Assembly (NCBI GenBank): GCA_016867725.1
Contig: VGIX01000038.1
Span: 1 to 18,048, forward strand
DNA from: Candidatus Effluviviaceae Genus I sp.
GTDB lineage: Bacteria > Joyebacterota > Joyebacteria > Joyebacterales > Joyebacteraceae
DNA length: 18,048 bases
Direction of reading: 5' to 3'
The number at the start of each line of letters is the position of its first letter. Position 1 is the first letter of the stretch. Below are positions 8,489-14,860 of this stretch, one piece after another. A program made the translations under genes and the position numbers. Under the pieces are notes generated by a model that saw only the letters and a program-made list of their open reading frames with translations, made no database searches and was not told where the DNA came from.

Positions 8489-9079
8489 ATGGCAACGAGA
8501 CTCGCGACGGTCGTGGCCCTGGCGATGTGCCTCCTGGTCTGCGGCTGCATCCTCAGTCCACGTGATCCCGATGGCCCGCCGGACGGCGGCGCGACCAACT
8601 GGGAAACGCCGATCACGACCTTGATCGTGCTTCAGAACCTCGCGGCCGCCATGGACCGCGAGAGCTCGAGCAACTACCGCGACTGCTTCACCGAGGACTA
8701 CCGGTTCCACGTGGATCCGCAGGACTCGCTCGACGCGGGGCAGGAGGCGGAGCAGATGTTCGCCGACTGGACGCGCGCCGACGAGGAGTACGCCACGAGC
8801 CGCATCTTCGTGGACGCCGCGGAGATCTCCGTCGCGTTCACCACCGTGCTCCAGCCGGACGAGACGCAGCCGGAGACGTGCAGGCAGGTGGACTACACGC
8901 TCGCGGTGACGTGGCAGTCCGGCCCGCACGTCAACGAGGAGATCATCTACCGGGGGAGAGCCTCTCTCTGGATGCGCCGGAGCGACTCCGGACGGTGGGC
9001 GATCTTCCGATGGGTGGACCGACGGATGGGCGGCACCAACCGGACCTGGGGTGCCCTTCGGGGCGATTATCGTGGGTGA
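8489..9079 (+). CDS. Lipoprotein with NTF2/SnoaL-like domain, paralogue 1
   Basis: The 196-residue product has a lipoprotein signal peptide ending LLVCGC, with Cys20 as the likely lipidated residue. The mature part has the pattern NLAAAMDRESSSNYRDCFTED, a helix-loop typical of the NTF2/SnoaL-like cone fold, followed by beta-rich sequence and a terminal RWAIFRWVDR...TWGALRGDY stretch. The gene 120 bases downstream encodes a protein with the same layout and matching key positions, so these are paralogues. Function is unknown; such domains bind small ligands or act as scaffolds. The start ATG has GGGGGAG at 8479-8485 close in front, and the gene begins 13 bases after the barrel-protein stop. It is the last gene of the long operon. 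The lipoprotein call is firm; the fold call is by pattern only. Confidence 0.82.
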   Translation: MATRLATVVALAMCLLVCGCILSPRDPDGPPDGGATNWETPITTLIVLQNLAAAMDRESSSNYRDCFTEDYRFHVDPQDSLDAGQEAEQMFADWTRADEEYATSRIFVDAAEISVAFTTVLQPDETQPETCRQVDYTLAVTWQSGPHVNEEIIYRGRASLWMRRSDSGRWAIFRWVDRRMGGTNRTWGALRGDYRG

Positions 9080-9093
9080 GGTGTAACGCGCCG

Positions 9094-9127
9094 CGGGCAC
9101 GGCGATTGCAGCTATGGGGCGTGCCCG
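9094..9127 (+). other. Possible hairpin after the first lipoprotein gene
   Basis: CGGGCACG (9094-9101) and CGTGCCCG (9120-9127) can pair over 8 bases with an 18-base loop. No T-run follows. It could end or attenuate transcription of the long operon, but a loop of this size in such GC-rich DNA may be chance. Confidence 0.25.
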
Positions 9128-9136
9128 AGGCCGCGG

Positions 9137-9165
9137 TTGCGCCGGGGCGTCGCTCTTGATATAAT
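9137..9165 (+). promoter_or_regulatory. Sigma-70-type promoter of the second lipoprotein gene
   Basis: A perfect -10 box TATAAT lies at 9160-9165, with TTGCGC at 9137-9142 exactly 17 bases upstream. Transcription would start near 9171-9172, giving a leader of about 28 bases before ATG 9200. An A/T-rich hexamer like this stands out in the surrounding GC-rich DNA and falls in a 120-base intergenic gap. Confidence 0.78.
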
Positions 9166-9199
9166 GGAGCATCGTGCGAGTGAGGGATGGGGGGTATCC

Positions 9200-9862
9200 A
9201 TGGTGAGACGAAACGCCCGCGCTCTTGCGCTCGTTGCGCTGATCGGGCTGGTCGCAGGGGCTCTCGGCGGCTGCTGGAATCCGTTCGCGCCCCGCAACGG
9301 CGGCGGCGGCGGCGGCGACCCGATCGAGTGGAAGCCGCGCACGTCCCCCGCGAACGTCCTGCACAACCTCGTCACGGCCTACAAGAACAAGATGGTCGAC
9401 GAGTACCTGGACTGCATGGCCGAGGACTTCGTCTTCCTCCTGAACCCGAAGGACGTCGAGAACGACCCCACCCTCGAGCCGGGATACTGGGGCAAGGCGG
9501 AGGAGCGCCTCATCCACCAGCAGATGTTCGGTGATGAGGGCGAGCATGCCGACCGCATCGAGCTCCGCCTGACGCAGGTGGGCGATCCCCTCCCGGTGAA
9601 TCCGGGCGACGGGACGGGTACCCACTACCAGTACAAAGAGGCCGTGGACCTCAAGGTGTACATGGGGGTGTGGACCTATCTGGCGACGGCTCCCTCCATG
9701 TACCAGTTCCGCATCGATCAGGACCAGGTCGGCCCCGACGGCGAGCAGCTCTGGGAGATCTGGAGATGGCAGGATCTCGACGAGACCCGCGGGAGCATCT
9801 CCTCGGACGAGACGACACGGACCATCACGGTCGGGCAGCTCAAGGCGATGTTCAGGCCCTGA
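9200..9862 (+). CDS. Lipoprotein with NTF2/SnoaL-like domain, paralogue 2
   Basis: The 220-residue product carries a lipoprotein signal peptide with lipobox LGGC and lipidation site Cys25, then a linker with six consecutive glycines (residues 34-39). The mature domain repeats the layout of the preceding lipoprotein: NLVTAYKNKMVDEYLDCMAEDF near its start, beta-rich middle, and LWEIWRWQDL...TVGQLKAMFR at the end. I chose ATG 9200 because the in-frame ATG at 9137 lies within the promoter and upstream of the predicted transcript start, and because the signal peptide begins naturally at MVRRNARAL. A purine-rich run (9183-9194) serves as ribosome-binding site; GTG 9203 is possible. It is transcribed from its own promoter and closed by a strong terminator, so it can be regulated apart from its paralogue. 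Function unknown. Confidence 0.83.
   Translation: MVRRNARALALVALIGLVAGALGGCWNPFAPRNGGGGGGDPIEWKPRTSPANVLHNLVTAYKNKMVDEYLDCMAEDFVFLLNPKDVENDPTLEPGYWGKAEERLIHQQMFGDEGEHADRIELRLTQVGDPLPVNPGDGTGTHYQYKEAVDLKVYMGVWTYLATAPSMYQFRIDQDQVGPDGEQLWEIWRWQDLDETRGSISSDETTRTITVGQLKAMFRP
9299..9316 (+). repeat. GGC trinucleotide repeat, six units, in a lipoprotein linker
   Basis: Six in-frame GGC triplets encode Gly34-Gly39 of the second lipoprotein, just after the lipidated cysteine region. It probably forms a flexible tether; a pure triplet tract can also vary in length between strains without breaking the frame. Confidence 0.8.
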
Positions 9863-9886
9863 GCGCTCGGCGATGGCGCACTGAGT

Positions 9887-9925
9887 GATGCCGGGGGACG
9901 GGTGACCGTCCCCCGGCATCGTTTC
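9887..9925 (+). terminator. Strong hairpin terminator after the second lipoprotein gene
   Basis: GATGCCGGGGGACG (9887-9900) pairs perfectly with CGTCCCCCGGCATC (9907-9920). Adding the G9901-C9906 pair gives a 15-base-pair stem capped by a GTGA loop, which is of the stable GNRA type. GTTT follows directly. The T-run is short, but stem quality and location between a stop codon and the next promoter make termination likely. Confidence 0.85.
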
Positions 9926-9940
9926 CGGGGGCGCCCGTCG

Positions 9941-9969
9941 TTGACTCCCGCCCTCGCGGCCCCTAGAAT
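9941..9969 (+). promoter_or_regulatory. Sigma-70-type promoter of the deacetylase-pdxJ operon
   Basis: TTGACT at 9941-9946 and TAGAAT at 9964-9969 are separated by 17 bases. Transcription would begin near 9976. It sits between the terminator and the start of the deacetylase gene, with no other gene in the gap. Confidence 0.8.
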
Positions 9970-10016
9970 GGCCGACGAGCGGAGCGATGCGTCGGCCCCT
10001 GCAGGAACGACTCCCC

Positions 10017-11231
10017 ATGCGAACCCACCGCCGCCAGAACGCCGGTCGGGCGAGCCGGGCGACCGGTCTTTCGGCCGCCAGGCTCTGGCTCGTCGCTGCG
10101 GCTCTTGCGGTCGTGGCGTTCCTCGTTGTCTGGGAGCTCGGAGAGAGCGGGGTGGGCGCCGCGCTCCTCGGGAAGGTGCTTGGCGAACGCGACCTCTCGG
10201 AGCGCGCCGAGGCGCTCGACCGCGCCGTGGACGGCGCGCTCGTCCAGGTGGGCGCGCTCGACCTCAACGTCGAGACCGAGACGCGCAGCGAGGGACGGAC
10301 GCGCTGGCCGCACTGGACGAAGGTCGGCCGCGTCCCGCAGGGCGCGGACCTCGTCCGCTGCAACCTCGCGCTCACCGAGGCCGTGCGCGCCGCGGCTGGA
10401 GACATCATCATCGTGCGCGAGCGGCCGCCGGACTGGCGCGGCGGGCGGACGCTCGACATGAAGCTCGGGCTGGGCCGGCGGGAGACGCATCAGATCGTGC
10501 TGCGCGAGACGCCCGGCGCCCCGCAGCCTCGGCCGGCCCGCGCTCCGAGGATCGCGATCGTGATCGACGACGTCGGCTACGGCGAATCAAGAACGATGCA
10601 GGCCGTGCTCGATCTCGACGGGCCGATCACCGTCGCCGTGGTGCCGCGCACGGCGGCGGGGAAGGCCACCGCCGCCGCCGCGCACGACGCCGGCAAGGAG
10701 GTGATCCTCCACCTCCCGATGGAGCCGCAGGGATACCCCGGCGTCGACCCCGGCGAGGGAGCCCTTCTCCTGGAGCACTCCGCCGCGGACATCAGGAGGC
10801 TGCTCGGCGAGGCCCTCGACGACGTCCCGCACGCGGTCGGCGTGAGCAACCACATGGGCTCCGCGTTCACCGCCGACCGGGCGCAGATGCGCGCGCTCCT
10901 CTCCGCGCTCAAGGCCCGCGGCCTCTTCTTCTTCGACAGCATGACGACGGCGCAGTCGGTCGGGCTCTCCGAGGCGATGCGCGCCCGTGTGCCCGTCGCG
11001 AGGAACAGCATGTTCCTGGACAGCAGGCTCGACGAGCAGGGGCGCGTGGCCGTTCCGTCGCGCCTGCGCGACCTCGAGGCGCTCGCGAGAACGCGCGGCG
11101 CCGTCGCCGCGATCGGGCACCCGCACCGCGAGACGATCGCCGCGCTCAGGCGCGAGATGCCGGCCATGAAGGAGCGCGGCATCGAGTTCGTGTTCCTTTC
11201 GACGCTCGTGAGCGAGGAGGTGGGTCCATGA
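10017..11231 (+). CDS. Divergent polysaccharide deacetylase family protein (YibQ-like), membrane-anchored
   Basis: The 404-residue product belongs to the divergent polysaccharide deacetylase family (Pfam Polysacc_deac_2, YibQ). A basic N-terminus is followed by one membrane segment at about residues 20-42, then a linker to about 175 and the catalytic-type domain to the end. Characteristic motifs are IVIDDVGYG with Asp184 and Asp185, HLPMEP with His232, GVSNHMGS with His279, and FFFDSMTT. The family resembles NodB deacetylases and is thought to act in the periplasm on envelope polysaccharide, but the substrate is not established. I chose ATG 10017, with AGGA at 10003-10006, because ATG 9987 lies only about 11 bases after the predicted transcript start; that start would add ten residues. 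The 3' end overlaps pdxJ by four bases (ATGA). Confidence 0.87.
   Translation: MRTHRRQNAGRASRATGLSAARLWLVAAALAVVAFLVVWELGESGVGAALLGKVLGERDLSERAEALDRAVDGALVQVGALDLNVETETRSEGRTRWPHWTKVGRVPQGADLVRCNLALTEAVRAAAGDIIIVRERPPDWRGGRTLDMKLGLGRRETHQIVLRETPGAPQPRPARAPRIAIVIDDVGYGESRTMQAVLDLDGPITVAVVPRTAAGKATAAAAHDAGKEVILHLPMEPQGYPGVDPGEGALLLEHSAADIRRLLGEALDDVPHAVGVSNHMGSAFTADRAQMRALLSALKARGLFFFDSMTTAQSVGLSEAMRARVPVARNSMFLDSRLDEQGRVAVPSRLRDLEALARTRGAVAAIGHPHRETIAALRREMPAMKERGIEFVFLSTLVSEEVGP
11215..11220 (+). promoter_or_regulatory. Perfect Shine-Dalgarno sequence for pdxJ
   Basis: AGGAGG, continuing as AGGAGGTG, lies seven bases before ATG 11228 and inside the 3' end of the deacetylase gene. It is the strongest ribosome-binding site in the window and fixes the pdxJ start. 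Confidence 0.85.
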
Positions 11232-11962
11232 GGCTCTCGGTCAACGTCGATCACGTCGCGACGGTCCGGCAGGCCCGAAGGGCGGACGAGCCGGACCCCG
11301 TGTGGGCGGCGGTGGCGGCGGAGCTCGCCGGCGCGTGCGGCATCACGGTGCACCTGCGCGGCGACCGCCGGCACATCCAGGACCGCGACGTCGAGGCGCT
11401 GCGAAAGACGGTCGCCGGCTGCCTCAACCTCGAGATGGCGGCGACGGACGAGATGCTGGGGATCGCGACGAGGCTTAGGCCCGACATGTGCACGCTCGTT
11501 CCGGAAGGCGCCGGCGAGGTCACCACGCAGGGCGGGCTCGACATCATGGCGGAGGAGGCGGCGGTGCGGAGCGCGGTCGAGCGCCTGAAGGCGTCCGGCA
11601 TCGGCGTCAGCATCTTCATCGACCCCGACGTCGTGCAGGTCGGGCGCGCCAACGCGGTCGGCGCCGACATCGTGGAGGTCCACACGGGCCTCTACGCCGA
11701 CGCGAAGGGCGCGGATGCGGTCACGCGGGAGTTCGAGAAGGTGCGTGTGGCCGCCATCGCCGCGTGCGAGATGGGGCTCCGGGCGCACGGAGGGCACGGC
11801 CTCACCTACCGGAACGTCCATCGAATCGCGGCGATCGGCGAGATCGACGAGGTGAGCATCGGCCACAGCATCGTGGCGCGGGCGGTCGTTGTCGGAATGG
11901 ACAGGGCCGTGAGGGAGATGCTCGCGCTGCTCGGGCGCGGGGCTCAGGGCGTCCGCGGCTGA
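11228..11962 (+). CDS. pdxJ: Pyridoxine 5'-phosphate synthase PdxJ
   Basis: The 244-residue TIM-barrel enzyme condenses 1-deoxyxylulose 5-phosphate with 3-amino-2-oxopropyl phosphate to pyridoxine 5'-phosphate, the step after PdxA. The family signatures are present: VNVDHVATVRQAR at the N-terminus, ITVHLRGDRRHI with His42, NLEMA with Glu69, LVPE, EVTTQGGLD, SIFIDPD, VEVHTG.YADAK and GHGLTY with His190, the equivalent of E. coli His193. Two positions differ from the sequence I know from E. coli: LREDRRH is LRGDRRH here (Gly45), and the NAGHG motif reads HGGHG (His187). Length is normal (E. coli 243). The start overlaps the deacetylase stop by four bases. Its 3' end overlaps the convergent membrane-protein gene by 19 bases, with no clear terminator between them. 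Confidence 0.95.
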   Translation: MRLSVNVDHVATVRQARRADEPDPVWAAVAAELAGACGITVHLRGDRRHIQDRDVEALRKTVAGCLNLEMAATDEMLGIATRLRPDMCTLVPEGAGEVTTQGGLDIMAEEAAVRSAVERLKASGIGVSIFIDPDVVQVGRANAVGADIVEVHTGLYADAKGADAVTREFEKVRVAAIAACEMGLRAHGGHGLTYRNVHRIAAIGEIDEVSIGHSIVARAVVVGMDRAVREMLALLGRGAQGVRG

Positions 11963-12951
11963 GGGGCGGAGTCCGTGGCCGCCTGCTCGTACTCGCCCGG
12001 GTGGAACCGCTGGGCGAGCACGTAGGCGGCGAGCGGGGCCAGCTCGAGCCAGATGCGGTACTCGTCGATCACCGCGAAGGCGAGCGTGTTGACCGCGAAC
12101 GCGGCGGCGACCCATCGGGCCATGCGCGCCGCCGGGTTCCTCGCCGAGACCACCGCCAGCGCGACGAGCGTCCCCGCGTTGATGAAGACGGGGTGTGCCA
12201 GGGTCGCCCGTCCCAGGATCCTCACGTTCTCTGCCAGCCGCGATGTCCCACCGTCCGGCGGCCGCACCGTCATCGAGAAGAACGGGACGGGGGTGCCGAC
12301 GGCCACATCGGTCGCGACCTTCACGATGACGAAGAGCGCCGCCGTCACGAGGGCGTAGCGGAGGCGCCGCTTCATCGGGATGTCCAGGAAGAAGAGCGCG
12401 AGGCACAGCACGGCCGTCGTCTCCTTGAACAGGAGGCCGGCCAGCACGATGACGGGGAGCGCGCGGTAGGCGCGCCGGTGGTAGCAGGCGACGAACGCCG
12501 CGAAGAAGAAGAGCGCGGGGAGGTCCCAGGGATAGACGCGGTTCACGACGCCGGGGCAGTAGCCGAACACCACGGCGGCGAAGACGCCCCACATCAGGAA
12601 CACGGCCCGTCTTCTGAACCCCCACAGCAGCGCCGCGTTGACGAGCAGAAGCCAGAAGGCCGAGTGGATACCGATGGTGAGAGGGAGGTGGACCTGCGCG
12701 TTCCGGACGCCTTGCTTCCACAGGTACTCGGCGATCACGTCGGCAGCGCCGATCGACAGGATGCGCGGCTTCCACTCCTGACGCAGTTCGTCGTACCGGA
12801 TGTCGTCGAGGTGCGCGGTGACGAACGTGTGCGCGTTGTCAGGGTGCAGGAACGCGAGCGACGCCGCGAGGTGATACGCGCAGACGCTGAGCGCCAGGGC
12901 CAGCAGCACGAGAACGGCCCAGTCGCGGATGGCGGGTGCCGACGCTGTCAC
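11944..12951 (-). CDS. Multi-pass membrane protein of unknown function
   Basis: I do not recognise a named family. The 335-residue product has about eight or nine hydrophobic segments, starting at residues 12-34, with an early polar loop of about 55 residues containing DDIRYDELRQEWKPRILS. Other short motifs in or near membrane segments are YPWDLPALFF, LLFKETTAV and DEYRIWLELAP; charged residues at such places recall GT-C type glycosyltransferases and related lipid-linked sugar enzymes, but I cannot show homology. The start is taken as GTG 12951: AAGGAGAG (12955-12962, minus strand) stands just in front, while the alternatives GTG 12981 and ATG 12975 lie at or before the predicted transcription start. 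The C-terminal tail is polar. The gene is divergent from secD and converges on pdxJ, overlapping it by 19 bases. Confidence 0.75.
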   Translation of the reverse strand: MTASAPAIRDWAVLVLLALALSVCAYHLAASLAFLHPDNAHTFVTAHLDDIRYDELRQEWKPRILSIGAADVIAEYLWKQGVRNAQVHLPLTIGIHSAFWLLLVNAALLWGFRRRAVFLMWGVFAAVVFGYCPGVVNRVYPWDLPALFFFAAFVACYHRRAYRALPVIVLAGLLFKETTAVLCLALFFLDIPMKRRLRYALVTAALFVIVKVATDVAVGTPVPFFSMTVRPPDGGTSRLAENVRILGRATLAHPVFINAGTLVALAVVSARNPAARMARWVAAAFAVNTLAFAVIDEYRIWLELAPLAAYVLAQRFHPGEYEQAATDSAPQPRTP

Positions 12952-12954
12952 GGG

Positions 12955-12962
12955 CTCTCCTT
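12955..12962 (-). promoter_or_regulatory. Ribosome-binding site deciding the membrane-protein start
   Basis: On the minus strand this reads AAGGAGAG, with the AAGGAG core five bases before GTG 12951. It supports the shorter start over GTG 12981 and ATG 12975, which have no such site. Confidence 0.75.
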
Positions 12963-12979
12963 GGGGCGGGTCCATCCCC

Positions 12980-13009
12980 ACTATACGCCCGTCCCGGCGC
13001 GGCGGGCAA
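12980..13009 (-). promoter_or_regulatory. Sigma-70-type promoter of the minus-strand membrane protein
   Basis: Read on the minus strand, TTGCCC (13009-13004) and TATAGT (12985-12980) are 18 bases apart. Transcription would start near 12973, about 22 bases before GTG 12951. It faces away from the secD promoter. Confidence 0.72.
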
Positions 13010-13016
13010 GCGGCTG

Positions 13017-13045
13017 AGCCCCCGTGTGCCGGGGCGCCGGGGGCT
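13017..13045. other. Inverted repeat between two divergent promoters
   Basis: AGCCCCCG (13017-13024) and CGGGGGCT (13038-13045) form a perfect 8-base inverted repeat with a 13-base centre. It lies upstream of both predicted transcription starts, so it is not a terminator of either gene; it could be an operator shared by both. Chance pairing in GC-rich DNA is possible. Confidence 0.35.
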
Positions 13046-13051
13046 TTCCCG

Positions 13052-13081
13052 TTGACCCACCCGCCCGCGCCACGGTATCAT
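13052..13081 (+). promoter_or_regulatory. Sigma-70-type promoter of secD-secF
   Basis: TTGACC at 13052-13057 and TATCAT at 13076-13081 are 18 bases apart. Transcription would begin near 13088, leaving a leader of about 70 bases before ATG 13158. Confidence 0.8.
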
Positions 13082-13116
13082 CTCCCGTTACGCTTCGGCA
13101 GTCGCGGCACTCCTCG

Positions 13117-13132
13117 GGCCCGCTTCCGGGCC
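13117..13132 (+). other. Small hairpin in the secD leader
   Basis: GGCCCG (13117-13122) pairs with CGGGCC (13127-13132) around a CTTC loop. It is within the predicted secD transcript, 12 bases before the ribosome-binding site (13145-13151). It may tune translation; nothing links it to a known regulatory RNA class. Confidence 0.3.
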
Positions 13133-13157
13133 GCTCATGGCGTCAGGGAGGCGCTTC

Positions 13158-14804
13158 ATGACATCGAAGATGCGTTGGCAGGCCATTCTCGTCATCCTGG
13201 TCATCGGGTTCAGCATATGGAGGGCGTCGTACACCGTTCGCTACCTCTCCCTCGACGACGCCGCGAAGGCGCGGATGGCCCCGGAGCAGGTCGCCGCGCT
13301 CGAGCGCAACTCCCTGAAGCTGGGCCTGGACCTCCGCGGGGGCATGCACCTCGTGCTTGAGGTTGACAAGGAGGGGCTCCCGCCGGACGAGGCGGCCGAC
13401 GCGGTGGACCGCGCTCTCGAGGTCATCCGGAACAGGATAGACCAGTTCAACGTCGCCGAGCCCTCCATCCAGCGTCAGGGCGACAACAGGATCATCGTCC
13501 AGCTGCCGGGCCTGCAGGACGAGGAGCGAGCCAAGAGCCTCATCGGGCGGACGGCGCTCCTCGAGTTCGTGCCCGTCGCATCGGCCGAGCAGGTGGACCT
13601 CGTGTTCCGCGCCATCGACCGCGCCCTCGCCGACACCATGGCCGCGCGCGGCGAGGCCGGCGTCCTCCCGGACCCCACGGACCCGGGCTACCAGGCGGCT
13701 CGGCTGGCGCTCGAGCACCCGTTCTCCTCGCGGGCCCGCTACATCGAGTCCCTGCCGTTCTTCGCGGAGTCCATCGTGCCGTGGGCCCAGCAGCAGCTCG
13801 CCCGACTGAACGTCGAGGCGCTGCTCCCTCGCGACCCGGAGAACCCGCTCCTTCCGCGGGTCAGGCTCGCGTGGTCCGAGCAGACGCGGGTTCTCGACGA
13901 CGGCAACACCTACCGGCCGCTCTACGTGCTGATGCGCGACCCGCTCATGACCGGGTCGGTCGTCTCGACGGTGGAGGTGCGGCCGGGCCTTGACGAGAAC
14001 AACCCGAACGCCCCCGGCATCTCGCTCCGGCTCAGCCGCGAGGGCGGGCGCACCTTCGCGCAGTACACCGGGCAGCACATCGGCGACCACCTCGCGATCG
14101 TGCTGGACGGCAGAGTCCAGTCGGCCCCCGTCATCAAGGACCGCATCCCGGCCGGGACGCCGGCGTCGATCACGGGCGGCTTCACCGACGCTGAGGCGCG
14201 CGACCTGGCCATCGTGCTCCGAGCCGGCAAGCTCCCTGCTCCGATGACCATCGAGGAGGAGCGCTCGGTCGGACCGTCTCTCGGGCGCGACTCGGTGGAG
14301 AAGGGCGTTCGCGCGCTCGTCATCGGCTTCTTCGCGGTCGTCGCGTTCATGCTGATCTTCTACAAGGGGTCCGGTCTCGTCGCGGTCGGGGCTCTCGTGT
14401 CCAATCTCTTTGTGCTCGTGGCCATCATGTCGGTCCTCCCCGTCGACCCCAAGCCGGCGCTCACGCTTCCGGGGCTTGCCGGGATCATCCTCACGATCGG
14501 CATGGCCGTGGATGCGAACGTGCTCATCTTCGAACGGATCAAGGAGGAGCTCAGGAACCAGAAGACGATCCGCGCGGCCATCCGAGACGGATACGAGCGC
14601 GCGTTCCTGACGATCCTCGACGCGAACGTGACGACGCTCATCGCGGCGGCCGTGCTGTGGAAGTTCGGGACAGGACCGGTCAGAGGGTTCGCAGTGACGC
14701 TCGCCCTTGGCATCATCGCGAGCATGTTCACGGCGATCGTCGCGACGCGCATCGTCTTTGAGACCATCACCGTCACGAGGAACGTAAGACGCCTGAGCAT
14801 CTAG
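13158..14804 (+). CDS. secD: Protein translocase subunit SecD
   Basis: The 548-residue product, with SecF, uses the proton gradient to help pull exported proteins through SecYEG on the periplasmic side. There is one membrane segment at about residues 7-25, then the conserved GLDLRGG motif at 56-62, a large periplasmic domain (P1 head and base) to about residue 370, and five further membrane segments. GMAVDANVLIFERIKEE in the fourth-segment region contains Asp452, the equivalent of the functionally essential Asp519 of E. coli SecD. I chose ATG 13158 because AGGGAGG at 13145-13151 stands six bases before it; ATG 13137 in the same frame lacks a ribosome-binding site and would add seven residues. 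yajC, often directly upstream, is not in the window. secF follows after 56 bases. Confidence 0.96.
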   Translation: MTSKMRWQAILVILVIGFSIWRASYTVRYLSLDDAAKARMAPEQVAALERNSLKLGLDLRGGMHLVLEVDKEGLPPDEAADAVDRALEVIRNRIDQFNVAEPSIQRQGDNRIIVQLPGLQDEERAKSLIGRTALLEFVPVASAEQVDLVFRAIDRALADTMAARGEAGVLPDPTDPGYQAARLALEHPFSSRARYIESLPFFAESIVPWAQQQLARLNVEALLPRDPENPLLPRVRLAWSEQTRVLDDGNTYRPLYVLMRDPLMTGSVVSTVEVRPGLDENNPNAPGISLRLSREGGRTFAQYTGQHIGDHLAIVLDGRVQSAPVIKDRIPAGTPASITGGFTDAEARDLAIVLRAGKLPAPMTIEEERSVGPSLGRDSVEKGVRALVIGFFAVVAFMLIFYKGSGLVAVGALVSNLFVLVAIMSVLPVDPKPALTLPGLAGIILTIGMAVDANVLIFERIKEELRNQKTIRAAIRDGYERAFLTILDANVTTLIAAAVLWKFGTGPVRGFAVTLALGIIASMFTAIVATRIVFETITVTRNVRRLSI

Positions 14805-14860
14805 CGGCCGGTCGTCCCGGGGGGCGGCTCGCGCGACGCGGCGGGCCCCAAGGAGATACG

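Noticed and set aside
9137-9199. Earlier ATG for the second lipoprotein
   Set aside because: It lies in the -35 box of the promoter, before the predicted transcription start, and would spoil the signal peptide.
8375-10459. Minus-strand open frame of 694 codons
   Set aside because: It crosses two lipoprotein genes, a promoter, a terminator and the deacetylase gene; it has no recognisable domain.
9902-11227. In-frame extension upstream of pdxJ giving a 686-codon open frame
   Set aside because: It covers a terminator, a promoter and the deacetylase gene in another frame; pdxJ has its own ATG with a perfect ribosome-binding site.
10577-12775. Minus-strand open frame of 732 codons
   Set aside because: It lies antisense to the deacetylase and pdxJ and out of frame with the real membrane protein; the translation is Arg-rich shadow sequence.
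12952-12981. Longer starts (GTG 12981, ATG 12975) for the minus-strand gene
   Set aside because: They fall at or before the predicted transcription start and have no ribosome-binding site, whereas GTG 12951 has AAGGAG at good distance.
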